DNA of 64,000 nucleotides, taken from NCBI RefSeq assembly GCF_003533305.1, contig NZ_DOEH01000009.1, forward strand, positions 186,001 through 250,000, in the 5' to 3' direction. This DNA is from Providencia sp. (lineage in GTDB: Bacteria > Pseudomonadota > Gammaproteobacteria > Enterobacterales > Enterobacteriaceae). The position numbers and the translations under genes are program-made. Of this stretch, positions 56,161 to 64,000 are shown one piece after another. Below the pieces are notes generated by a model. That model was not told the DNA's origin and made no database searches. It saw only the letters and a program-made list of their open reading frames with translations. Positions within the stretch are counted from its first letter, which is position 1. Each line of letters opens with the position of its first letter.

Positions 56161-57318
56161 CTATAATGCAGCCATATAAACTCGGCGGCTAACTTCTGGT
56201 GTAATATCCTGATGTTCACCTAAGGTGACCATGTTGTGTACTTCTAAGCTTTTTACCAATGGTTCAATAACATCTTGCGTTAAATTATAGTCAATAAAGC
56301 GGGTTCCAACCTGCATTTTTTCGAAGAACTCACGCGTTAACTCAATAGCTTTGAGAGCTTTTTCTTTTTCAGTGCCTTGTGATATTCCCCAAACTTGTTC
56401 AGCATATTGAGCAAGTTTGGCTTGTTTTTGCGGCAATTTTTCAATCAACATCGAAGGCAATACAATCGCTAATGTTTGAGCATGGTCTAAGCCATAAAGT
56501 ACGGTAATTTCATGGCCTAGCATATGTGTTGACCAATCTTGCGGTACACCAGCACCAATTAAACCATTGAGCGCTAATGTTGCTGTCCACATCAAATTTG
56601 CTCGAATATCATAATCTTTTGGCGTTTCTAATGCTTTGGGACCAATTTCAATTAATGTCTTGAGTAAGCCTTCAGCAAAAACATCTTGCACATTAGCATT
56701 TACTGGATAGGTTAAATACTGTTCTACGATGTGAACAAAAGCATCGACTACACCATTGCTTATTTGGCTTGGTGGTAATGTATAAGTTTTGACTGGGTCT
56801 AAAATTGAAAATTGAGGGAAAACTTTATCACTCATAAATGCTAATTTTGACTGTAATTCTGTACGAGTGATCACTGAACCTTTATTCATTTCAGAACCGG
56901 TAGCGGGTAGAGTTAATACCGTACCAAAAGGAAGTGCTGTTTTAATTGTTGTGCCGCCACTGGTAACAACTTCCCATTTATCACCTGGGTAATTAACTGC
57001 TGCCGCAACAAATTTAGTGCCATCAATAACCGAACCTCCACCTACAGCCAGTAAAAAATCAAATCCTTCCTGTTCTATTTTATCGACAGTCTTTATCAGG
57101 GTTTCATAGCGGGGGTTAGCTTCAATACCGCCAAATAGCCCAAATTCTCTATCACCAAGGGCATGCTCAACCTCATCTAATGTACCTGTTTTTCTTGCAC
57201 TTTCACCACCAAATAAAATAAGAACTTTGGCATTTTTAGGCACCAATCGATTCAATTCTGCGACTTTACCTTCACCAAAAACGATACGTGTTGGGTTGTA
57301 AAACTCAAAATTATTCAT
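56161..57318 (-). CDS. iron-containing alcohol dehydrogenase, YqhD-like
   Basis: A 385-residue NADPH-type aldehyde reductase/alcohol dehydrogenase close to E. coli YqhD (387 residues). Matches: NPTRIVFGEGKVAEL, LFGGIEANPRYETLIKT, LLAVGGGSVIDGTKFVAAA (nucleotide site), NGVVDAFVHIVEQYLTYPVN (metal Asp and His) and HMLGHEITVLYGLDHAQTLA (metal His pair). It probably detoxifies short-chain aldehydes. It is a single-gene unit, and no AraC regulator like E. coli YqhC lies beside it. Confidence 0.92.
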   Translation of the reverse strand: MNNFEFYNPTRIVFGEGKVAELNRLVPKNAKVLILFGGESARKTGTLDEVEHALGDREFGLFGGIEANPRYETLIKTVDKIEQEGFDFLLAVGGGSVIDGTKFVAAAVNYPGDKWEVVTSGGTTIKTALPFGTVLTLPATGSEMNKGSVITRTELQSKLAFMSDKVFPQFSILDPVKTYTLPPSQISNGVVDAFVHIVEQYLTYPVNANVQDVFAEGLLKTLIEIGPKALETPKDYDIRANLMWTATLALNGLIGAGVPQDWSTHMLGHEITVLYGLDHAQTLAIVLPSMLIEKLPQKQAKLAQYAEQVWGISQGTEKEKALKAIELTREFFEKMQVGTRFIDYNLTQDVIEPLVKSLEVHNMVTLGEHQDITPEVSRRVYMAAL

Positions 57319-57645
57319 ATACAGACCTTCGTTTAATGTGGAAATTGAAGAATTCAGTTACACCGTTTAATAACAGGCATTGAAGTGATAATAGATTATT
57401 GAATAATTATAAGGGAAATAATTGATTCTATATACTATAGAGTTTTATATTGAATTTTTTGAGGGATTAAAAGCAAAGTATCTTACTGATTAATATAAAT
57501 TACTTCTTGATTTTTGTTATTTTAAAAAATAATCGGGGTAAATTTATGAAGTAAGATTCTATGAATATATTTGACATTCTTTTTTTTTGCGCCTAGATTT
57601 AATTCATTCAAATGAATTAAATTCAATAAACACGTAGAGGTAACC
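57319..57645. other. 327-base AT-rich divergent intergenic region
   Basis: Holds the promoters for the leftward YqhD-like gene and the rightward M24 gene. Apart from the promoter/palindrome at 57572-57622 it contains AT-rich DNA with no ORF of merit, RNA gene or further strong repeat. Confidence 0.5.
57572..57622 (+). promoter_or_regulatory. promoter with 26-base palindromic operator before the M24 gene
   Basis: A perfect -35 TTGACA (57572-57577) is followed after 16 bases by TAGATT (57594-57599). Overlapping the -10 is a palindrome with 12-base perfect arms, ATTTAATTCATT (57597-57608) and AATGAATTAAAT (57611-57622), around CA. Length and position suit the TetR-type repressor encoded two genes downstream. 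Confidence 0.65.
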
Positions 57646-58911
57646 ATGAAAAATATATCGATTCCTGCGGCATTTACATTAAGTGAACGTGATAGACGAT
57701 GGGCGTTAGCAAGGCAAATCATGCGAGAAAATAATCTCGAAACTTTGATGATTTATGGAGATAGAGAATCAGCAGCACCTGCTCCATTTTGTATTGACCA
57801 CTATTTTACTAACGACAGATTAGGTTCAGTTGTGTTGTTTCATCAAGAAAAAGACCCCATTGTTGTTACATTTGCGCCTATGATGGTCGCTGATCATATG
57901 CAAGCTTCAATAAGAGGGGATATGCAGTGGATATCTCCAGAGCAAATAATGGTTGGTAAAACAGGGCGAAATATTGGTCAAATTCTAATTGATTTAGGTG
58001 TATCTGCTCATGCAAATATTGGTGTTATTGGGTTAGAGCCTTACCCACCATTTTATTTCGATGGAGCTATGCCGTTCAATACACTTTCAGGCATTAAAGA
58101 AAAACTCCCTAATGTAAATTTCATTCCAGTTTATAAATCTTTTTTCCAACTCGCATCGATTAAAAGTGAAGAAGAAATCTTACATATTAAGCATGCCGCT
58201 ATGATTGGTGAAGCAATGAGCGAGGCCATGAGGATCACTGCAATACCTGGAAATACAGAAGCTGATATAGCAGCAGCAGTGACCGCAACGTGCCTGTCAA
58301 TGGGGGGATTTACTGCTGAAATATTAATGGGGTCAGGACCTGAATATATTGGTTGGGGGCAGCCCGCTTGGCAATATCGATCACAAAAACCTCGTGAAAT
58401 ACAATTGGGCGATATTGTTCTGACTGAAATATTTGCATTGTATGGCATGTATGAGACACAGCATCAAGCCGCAGTTGCTGTAGGAAAAATCCATCCAGAA
58501 ATTGAGCGAGCTGCACAAGTATCTAGAGAATGCTATGAAATTGGCGTGGAAAATTTAAAAGAAGGGATCACATTCGGCGAATTGGTTGATAAAATGGAGA
58601 AACCGCTTTTACAGGCAAAAGGGTGGCATGTACATCCACTTATCCATAGTATTAATCCATATGGTCCTATTGGTTTTGGGACAGCACCGGGAATTGAGGT
58701 TTTACCATTAGCTCAAAAGTATGGTCATGTGAGTCGTCTTCCTAATCCTGGACGTGAGTTGATATTAAAAGCAGGGATGACATTTGCATTTGAACCTAAT
58801 TGTGCTTTTGATTACCATTTGTGTAATCTAGGCGGTACTGTGATAGTCGGAAAAGACAAAGGTATTGAACTTAATAATAATTCAACTCATCTAATGCGTG
58901 CAGATGTGTAA
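57646..58911 (+). CDS. M24-family (Xaa-Pro peptidase/creatinase-fold) protein with missing metal ligands
   Basis: A 421-residue protein with an N-terminal creatinase-like domain and a C-terminal pita-bread fold from about residue 165 (SIKSEEEILHIKHAAMIGEA). In PepP the metals are held by D, D, H, E and E. Here the first Asp is Glu (VLTEIFALYG), the second is lost (YETQHQ), one Glu stays (FAFEPNC) and the last is replaced (GGTVIVGKD). A His remains in LIHSINPYGP. Metal-independent hydrolysis, as in creatinase, is more likely than aminopeptidase activity. It heads an operon with a TetR gene 22 bases on. Confidence 0.83.
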   Translation: MKNISIPAAFTLSERDRRWALARQIMRENNLETLMIYGDRESAAPAPFCIDHYFTNDRLGSVVLFHQEKDPIVVTFAPMMVADHMQASIRGDMQWISPEQIMVGKTGRNIGQILIDLGVSAHANIGVIGLEPYPPFYFDGAMPFNTLSGIKEKLPNVNFIPVYKSFFQLASIKSEEEILHIKHAAMIGEAMSEAMRITAIPGNTEADIAAAVTATCLSMGGFTAEILMGSGPEYIGWGQPAWQYRSQKPREIQLGDIVLTEIFALYGMYETQHQAAVAVGKIHPEIERAAQVSRECYEIGVENLKEGITFGELVDKMEKPLLQAKGWHVHPLIHSINPYGPIGFGTAPGIEVLPLAQKYGHVSRLPNPGRELILKAGMTFAFEPNCAFDYHLCNLGGTVIVGKDKGIELNNNSTHLMRADV

Positions 58912-58933
58912 TTAAATAGGATAACGGCTGTAT

Positions 58934-59596
58934 ATGACTGAAATAAATAAAAATATACTTTCATCTGAGTTGACTAAAGAAAAACTGATAAATGAAGGGA
59001 TCAAATTATTTGCTCTTCATGGTATTAATGGCGTAAGAACACGCCAACTTGCTGAAAATGCGGGTGTAAACCAATCGGCAATTCCTTATCATATGGGTGG
59101 AAAATTGGGCGTCTATACAGCTGTTATCCGTAAAATTGCGACTGAACTGGCTAGGGAGAGTAACGTTGAAATTTTTGATTCGCAATTTACACAGATACGT
59201 ACACAATCACAATGTGACGCTCAAAAGGCAGAAATGTTAATTAAGTTATTAATGAATGGGCTAAGCCGTGCATTACTTGCACCTGAGCGTGAATATTACT
59301 CAGTATTGATTCTTAGAGAGCAACTTGAGCCTACTGAAAATGCAGAAATTATTTTTAATGAATTTATTGCCCCGTTCCATGTAAGATTGTCAGATCTTGT
59401 TCAGTTTATTACTCATCACGATAAACAAACTGCAATTATTATTGCTCATGCCTTGATAGGACAGATATTAGGTTTTGTCATTGCTCGAAAATCTGTACTA
59501 AAAAGATTAGAAAAAAGAGAATTAGACCCTTCGTTGATTGAACAAATTTCGGAACAAATAAATATACTCGCGTGTAGAGCCATCATAACTCAATAG
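58934..59596 (+). CDS. TetR-family regulator, CecR-like
   Basis: A 220-residue repressor. The HTH is LINEGIKLFALHGINGVRTR, QLAENAGVNQSAIPYHMGGK and LGVYTAVI, the pattern of CecR (YbiH) regulators. The C-terminal domain with LMNGLSRALLAPEREYYSVL fits the same subfamily. It is cotranscribed with the M24 gene and probably binds the palindrome in that operon's promoter. Confidence 0.88.
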   Translation: MTEINKNILSSELTKEKLINEGIKLFALHGINGVRTRQLAENAGVNQSAIPYHMGGKLGVYTAVIRKIATELARESNVEIFDSQFTQIRTQSQCDAQKAEMLIKLLMNGLSRALLAPEREYYSVLILREQLEPTENAEIIFNEFIAPFHVRLSDLVQFITHHDKQTAIIIAHALIGQILGFVIARKSVLKRLEKRELDPSLIEQISEQINILACRAIITQ

Positions 59597-59774
59597 AAAA
59601 TATTATTTTTTTTGTATCATGTGGTGATTAATCGCATTGTTTTTAGCTTAAATCATCTTTGTTATAGGCTTTTTACGTTAATATATTTAGGTAACTTGTA
59701 TAGGTTTTCGATAAAGATTCTAACTATACGACTTATGGCAAATATATTTTTATTAAAAATGGAGCGGAAGAATT

Positions 59775-60659
59775 ATGCAGCGTTTTATGAATCTAGATCT
59801 TCCCCCCGAACCTGTTATTAATAGTAACTGTGTTAGAAAGCGCTTAAAAAATAGTGTTTGTGATAATTGTGCATCCAGTTGCCCAGTTGGGGCAATTTCA
59901 TTTACACAGATGAATGCCAAAATTGATAATGAGCTGTGTTTTCAATGTGGTAACTGTTTATTTTCTTGTCCAGTTGATGCGATTGAAAACATTACTCCTC
60001 ACGAGCGCACATATCAAAATAATTATCTAATGATTAATCACGATGAACCATTAGCAACAACGGAAGAATTAATTGTTTGGCATCGTCAGTATCAAATTCG
60101 TGGTATACAAATTGCCTCGCCATTGGTTGATAAGTGGCTTCCAACCCTTGCAGCTTTGAATATTAAATTAAAAACCTTACAAGAACCTATTTGGCAATTA
60201 ATAATTGTTCAACCGCCAGAAGTTGACAGTGGGCGTCGTATGATGTTATTTCGTCAAAAGTTAGATCAAAAACCTTTAGATAAAGGTGTAGTTAAAACAG
60301 GATTAAATGCAAGAAAACAATTTTATCCAGAAGATAGTTGGTTTCATATTGAATTAGATGTAGCAAGTTGTATTTTATGTGGCGCATGTGCCAAAGTTTG
60401 TGATGAAAATGCGATTGAAATTGGCGATAACCAATTTAATTTGGATGATAAACGTTGTACAGGTTGTATGAGCTGTCAAGTTGTCTGTTTTCCAAAATCA
60501 ATTCATGTACATGAACATGTCGCTAAAAATAGTGAACCCCTGATTTTTCAATACTATGACGCTAAATGTCATACTTGTCAGTTGCCATTCTTTTCATGGA
60601 CAGCTGATAATAAAACTTGCCCAATTTGTACTCAACATAAGAAACAAGGTTGGCTATAG
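59775..60659 (+). CDS. 4Fe-4S ferredoxin-type protein with four cluster motifs and a C-terminal zinc-ribbon-like motif
   Basis: A 294-residue soluble iron-sulfur protein. N-terminal cluster motifs are CDNCASSCPVGA and CFQCGNCLFSCPVDA; a second pair at about residues 202-242 is CILCGACAKVCDENA and CTGCMSCQVVCFPKS. A spacer of about 130 residues separates the pairs. The tail has CHTC and CPIC (zinc-ribbon-like). This is a polyferredoxin or electron-transfer subunit, but no partner oxidoreductase is adjacent and I do not recognise a specific family. GGAAG precedes ATG 59775. Confidence 0.87.
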   Translation: MQRFMNLDLPPEPVINSNCVRKRLKNSVCDNCASSCPVGAISFTQMNAKIDNELCFQCGNCLFSCPVDAIENITPHERTYQNNYLMINHDEPLATTEELIVWHRQYQIRGIQIASPLVDKWLPTLAALNIKLKTLQEPIWQLIIVQPPEVDSGRRMMLFRQKLDQKPLDKGVVKTGLNARKQFYPEDSWFHIELDVASCILCGACAKVCDENAIEIGDNQFNLDDKRCTGCMSCQVVCFPKSIHVHEHVAKNSEPLIFQYYDAKCHTCQLPFFSWTADNKTCPICTQHKKQGWL

Positions 60660-60691
60660 AGTGAGTAATTTAGCTTTTCTATATTGATTTT

Positions 60692-60712
60692 AAAGGCCCT
60701 GAATGGGCCTTT
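60692..60712. terminator. bidirectional rho-independent terminator
   Basis: AAAGGCCC (60692-60699) pairs with GGGCCTTT (60705-60712) around a 5-base loop, with T-runs on the plus side, between convergent genes. Confidence 0.85.
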
Positions 60713-60719
60713 TTAATAT

Positions 60720-61613
60720 TTATGAATGTGACGCATTTTGTAGATGAGTAATAATTAAATTAGCAATATTAGAATTTAAAGCAGGCGGGGTTTCATGTCC
60801 CATTCCATCAATAATTTCTAGTGTTGCATTCGCAATATTATGTGCAATATCTTGACCCGCAGCTAAAGGAAATAGCGGATCAATAGAACCATGAATCACT
60901 AATGTAGGTGCCGTAATATTCACTAAATATGGGCGAATATCACCAGTGACTATGACTGCAACTATTTGGCGTGTAGTTCCTTGTGGCGAGTAATTTCGAG
61001 CCAATGCTTGTAAAATATAATCACGATAATATTCTTCATCAAATGGACAACTTGATGAACTAATTCGGCGATAAAATACTAATTGGCCATTTAAATAGCC
61101 ATCAATGTCTTCTTTTGGATTAATACTTGGCCTGATTAGCATATCCAGAACATCTGGTTCACTTTGCGGTAAGCTTGGATTGCCCGTTGAGGACATAATT
61201 GGACATAAACTAATAATACGCTCTGGCGCTTTTGCAGCGACTAATTGCGCGATTATTCCTCCCATTGAGCGACCAATTACATGGGCTTTGTTAATTGATA
61301 AAGAGTTTAAAAGGTGAATAACATCATCAGCCATATCAAATAGAGTATACGGAACCTCAACTTTTTCCCCATTTTGTAATTTTTGTACCAATTCGTTTAA
61401 ATCAATAGGAGGGGAATCGTTGAAATGTGGCGATAACCCTGCATCACGGTTATCAATGCGAATAATATAAAACCCAGCCTTGGCTATTTGTTGGCAAAAA
61501 TCTTCGGTCCAGCTAATGTTATGCCCACCTAAACCTGGGATCAAAACAACAGCAGGGTTTGTCTCGATACCAAAGGCATCATAGAAAAGCGAGATTTGTT
61601 GGTTAGTAGTCAT
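60720..61613 (-). CDS. alpha/beta hydrolase
   Basis: A 297-residue soluble hydrolase. The oxyanion region is VVLIPGLGGHNISW, the nucleophile elbow is VIGRSMGGIIAQL (Ser), the acid is in VIHGSIDPLFP and the base in IDGMGHETPPA. It resembles the esterase/aclacinomycin methylesterase (RdmC-like) group. The substrate is unknown. It is monocistronic. Confidence 0.87.
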   Translation of the reverse strand: MTTNQQISLFYDAFGIETNPAVVLIPGLGGHNISWTEDFCQQIAKAGFYIIRIDNRDAGLSPHFNDSPPIDLNELVQKLQNGEKVEVPYTLFDMADDVIHLLNSLSINKAHVIGRSMGGIIAQLVAAKAPERIISLCPIMSSTGNPSLPQSEPDVLDMLIRPSINPKEDIDGYLNGQLVFYRRISSSSCPFDEEYYRDYILQALARNYSPQGTTRQIVAVIVTGDIRPYLVNITAPTLVIHGSIDPLFPLAAGQDIAHNIANATLEIIDGMGHETPPALNSNIANLIITHLQNASHS

Positions 61614-61864
61614 TTTTCATCCATGTTCTAAACAGTTATGTTATTTATCCAATAAGTTAGCCTAAAAGTTAATCATAATAAACAAGAATAGTGACTATTT
61701 TTTAGTATAAGTTTGAGCTATTTTAATTATTATAACAAATAAAATTATATTAAGTTAAATAATGAAATATTATTATCAATAAAAGAGCATGAATATCATA
61801 ATGGATTGATAGATTACCTATAATTAATATTTTTAAACCCCTGCTGTTAGTTCTCATATAGATG

Positions 61865-63025
61865 TTATTTTGTACATAAGAATGCGATAGAAAGTAATAC
61901 TATAGCAATGATTAATACTGTATTTATTCCAGAAAGTGCAATTAGTAAGCTTCCTAATACTGAGCCAGCAGCAATTCCAATATTGAAAATGGAGATATAA
62001 AGAGAACTCGTAATTTCAATGTTTTTTGAACTGTTAACGATCATCCAAGTCATTAATGCTACAGAAACACCTCCATATGAAATACCCCACAAGATCATAT
62101 TAATGCTAGTATTAATAATATTTAGGGGGGCTATAATAAATATTATTAGTGCTAAAATAATACCTGTAATAATTAGTCTTATAGATAAGTGCAACCGTGA
62201 GTTTGAACTAATTCCAAAAATAAAGTTACCCAATATACCTGAAACTCCATACAGTAATAAAATAATACCGAGTTTTTCGCCAGAGATATCACTGCTTAAT
62301 AGTAAAGGTCTAATATAAGTAAATACTAAAAAATGACCAGAAACTAATAAGAAAGTTATTAATAATGCGATATAAATAATTGGTCTCTTAATTTGATATA
62401 TAAAAGCCTTTATTGTAGGTATTGATTGCACAGGAAGAGGAGGAAAATAATACATTAATAATAATGTCAAAGTAAAAGATAAGCTACCCATTAAGAGGAA
62501 TGCTTTACGCCAACCTAACCATTCGCCAATGAAAACGCTTAGAGGAACACCAATAACAGATGCGGCTGCGACACCGCCAAATATCAATGAGGTTGCAAGA
62601 CTTACTTTTTTTGGCGGAACAAGGCGTGGCGCTATTCCACCCGCAATTGACCAAATAATTCCAATACATATACCTACAAAGGCTCGGCTAATAAGCAATA
62701 GACTAAAATGAGGTGTAAATGCAGCAATTAAATTGCATGCCATTAGCAAAAATGCGCCAAATACTAAGATTATCTTTCTGTCTAAAGTTCGAGTAAATAA
62801 GATAATAATTGGAGCACTGATTGCTGCAATTATTGCGGGTAGTGTCATTAATAGGCCAGCAGTGCTGGTTGATACTAAATATTGTGCTGCAATTGGATTT
62901 AATAAACCAATTGGGAGCATTTCTGTGGTCACGACTGTAAAGGTGGCAAGTGTAGCAGCAAGTACTGCTTTCCAAGAATGTTGATAATTATTTGATGAAG
63001 ACCCTATGGATGAATTTAAAGACAT
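61865..63025 (-). CDS. MFS transporter, DHA1 family
   Basis: A 386-residue, 12-helix exporter. Landmarks are FTVVTTEMLPIGLLNPIAAQ, RAFVGICIGIIWSIAGGIAP and SLIFGGVAAASVIGVPLSVF, the pattern of drug/arabinose-polymer efflux (AraJ/YdhP-like). It is divergent from a LysR gene 94 bases away, its likely regulator. Confidence 0.9.
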   Translation of the reverse strand: MSLNSSIGSSSNNYQHSWKAVLAATLATFTVVTTEMLPIGLLNPIAAQYLVSTSTAGLLMTLPAIIAAISAPIIILFTRTLDRKIILVFGAFLLMACNLIAAFTPHFSLLLISRAFVGICIGIIWSIAGGIAPRLVPPKKVSLATSLIFGGVAAASVIGVPLSVFIGEWLGWRKAFLLMGSLSFTLTLLLMYYFPPLPVQSIPTIKAFIYQIKRPIIYIALLITFLLVSGHFLVFTYIRPLLLSSDISGEKLGIILLLYGVSGILGNFIFGISSNSRLHLSIRLIITGIILALIIFIIAPLNIINTSINMILWGISYGGVSVALMTWMIVNSSKNIEITSSLYISIFNIGIAAGSVLGSLLIALSGINTVLIIAIVLLSIAFLCTK

Positions 63026-63119
63026 CTTGATTCCAAATGTAATTTGACTTGTCAGCTGATCATATATGGGAGAGTATTGTTTATAAATATGCTATTCATT
63101 GCTTCATTGGGGACAAATC

Positions 63120-64000
63120 GTGTCAAATAAATCATCATTAATTATGGATAATCTATTCGATTTAAAAGTATTTGTAGATGTGGTTGAAACCAGTAGTTTT
63201 ACAAAGTCATCTGAAAAGTTAGAAATCTCTCGTTCCGCAGTGGGAAAATGTATTGCACGATTAGAAACACGGTTACAAGTACGTTTATTAAATCGTACAA
63301 CCCGGAGTATAAGTCTAAGTGATGAAGGGCATACAGTTTATGAGTCTGCATTAAAAATATTATATGAGGTTGAAAATGTTGAAAATATATTAAGCCAAGG
63401 TCAGTTGGAGCCTAGAGGGCTATTACGTATAACGGCACCTATTGTTTTGGGGCGACAATACATATTGCCTTTAATACAAATTTACCTTCAACGTTGGCCT
63501 GAAGTTCAAATTGACATGGATCTTTCTGACAATTATTGCGATCTTATTGGCGAAGGTTTTGATATTGCGATCCGAATTGGTGGTAATGATGATAATAGGT
63601 TAGTCCGAAAAATATTGGCACCTCATCGTTTTATTACCTGTGCATCCCCTGAATATATAAAAAATTACGGAATTCCAACGAATATTAATGAGTTGAAAAA
63701 CCATAAAACTCTTTCATTTCGTCATCGGGGTAACTCGGTACCTTGGCAATTCAATACAGAACAAGGCTACCAACGTTACTTAACAAAAGGGCGATTATTG
63801 CTTAATGACACTGAAGCTATACTGGATGTCGCTTTAAAAGGGCATGGAATATGCCAGCTAGGTGCATTTTTAGTGGGTAAATATATTTCTAGAGGTGATC
63901 TCATACCTGTGTTAAGCGAGTATTCCAAGCCAGAATATCCTATTTGTGCACTTTATCCTACGAAGCGTTATTTACCCCCTAAAGTTCGTCAATTTTTGAA
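63120..64000 (+). CDS. LysR-family regulator (cut by window end)
   Basis: About 290 residues are visible before the window ends, with no stop. The HTH region FVDVVETSSFTKSSEKLEIS and RSAVGKCIARLETRLQVRL is followed by LLNRTTRSISLSDEGHTVYE and an effector domain (LRITAPIVLGRQYILPLI). The start is GTG 63120 (GGGGAC upstream) or ATG 63144. It is divergent from the MFS exporter. Confidence 0.88.
   Translation, partial: MSNKSSLIMDNLFDLKVFVDVVETSSFTKSSEKLEISRSAVGKCIARLETRLQVRLLNRTTRSISLSDEGHTVYESALKILYEVENVENILSQGQLEPRGLLRITAPIVLGRQYILPLIQIYLQRWPEVQIDMDLSDNYCDLIGEGFDIAIRIGGNDDNRLVRKILAPHRFITCASPEYIKNYGIPTNINELKNHKTLSFRHRGNSVPWQFNTEQGYQRYLTKGRLLLNDTEAILDVALKGHGICQLGAFLVGKYISRGDLIPVLSEYSKPEYPICALYPTKRYLPPKVRQFL

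Noticed and set aside
59612..59821. 69-codon rightward ORF before the ferredoxin gene
   Set aside because: Overlaps the ferredoxin start in another frame, no good ribosome site, and its sequence looks like translated leader DNA.
62703..62975. 90-codon ORF inside the final MFS gene in another frame
   Set aside because: Shadow of the MFS reading frame; residue mix rich in Cys/Asn/Ser typical of out-of-frame translation.

Overview
The window reads as chromosomal DNA from a low-GC member of the Enterobacterales. Morganellaceae, and Providencia in particular, is my best guess. AMP nucleosidase, YehS, LeuE, DdlA, YqfB, DcyD, Ada, YdeE and a YqhD-type dehydrogenase all closely resemble their E. coli counterparts, but the codon use is AT-rich. 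The genus is an inference: there is no rRNA or tRNA here to test it. I see no transposase, integrase, phage gene, CRISPR array, tRNA or rRNA.

Layout. 1-8.7 kb: the tail of an AEC-type carrier, amn, a GNAT and a MerR regulator, a stand-alone accA-like gene with a LysR gene, a Xre/RES toxin-antitoxin pair, yehS, an azlCD exporter and leuE. 8.8-15 kb: an EamA exporter divergent from a MocR regulator, a cytidine deaminase-Nudix pair, a LysE exporter divergent from a LysR gene, and ddlA. 15-25 kb: alpha/beta hydrolases, two paralogous GNATs, an FAD oxidoreductase, a PhzF protein, an MFS-inositol-phosphatase operon with a divergent DeoR regulator, a DJ-1-like protein and yqfB. 25-35 kb: further regulator/exporter pairs, dcyD with an NhaC-type antiporter, two more GNATs and an AraC regulator. 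35-41 kb: an unusual ada gene, an S-adenosylhomocysteine hydrolase/nucleoside-transporter/Crp-like operon, and a TetR/DJ-1 pair. 41-47 kb: a MocR regulator, two possible coupled micro-ORFs, ydeE, and a HTH regulator divergent from a DHA2 MFS pump. 47-56 kb: a giant RTX-type toxin locus. 56-64 kb: a YqhD-like dehydrogenase, an M24-fold protein with a TetR regulator, a multi-cluster ferredoxin, an alpha/beta hydrolase, and an MFS pump divergent from a LysR gene cut by the window edge.

Most of the window is small 'regulator divergent from exporter or enzyme' modules, typical of an accessory region. Several intergenic spaces carry palindromes that suit the adjacent regulators, and many convergent pairs are separated by hairpin terminators.

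The most notable items are these. (1) The toxin locus would encode about 2976 residues if read through one -1 shift. It combines a C58-like cysteine protease domain, a C80 self-cleaving protease domain, a second C80-like domain without catalytic residues, a hydrophobic pore-type region and RTX repeats. (2) The Ada homologue has lost all four zinc cysteines of the methyl-phosphotriester sensor but keeps an Ada box upstream. (3) A short, archaeal/Thermotoga-like SAH hydrolase sits in an operon with a nucleoside transporter and a Crp-like regulator. (4) The accA-like gene lies outside its usual context and has changes in conserved motifs.
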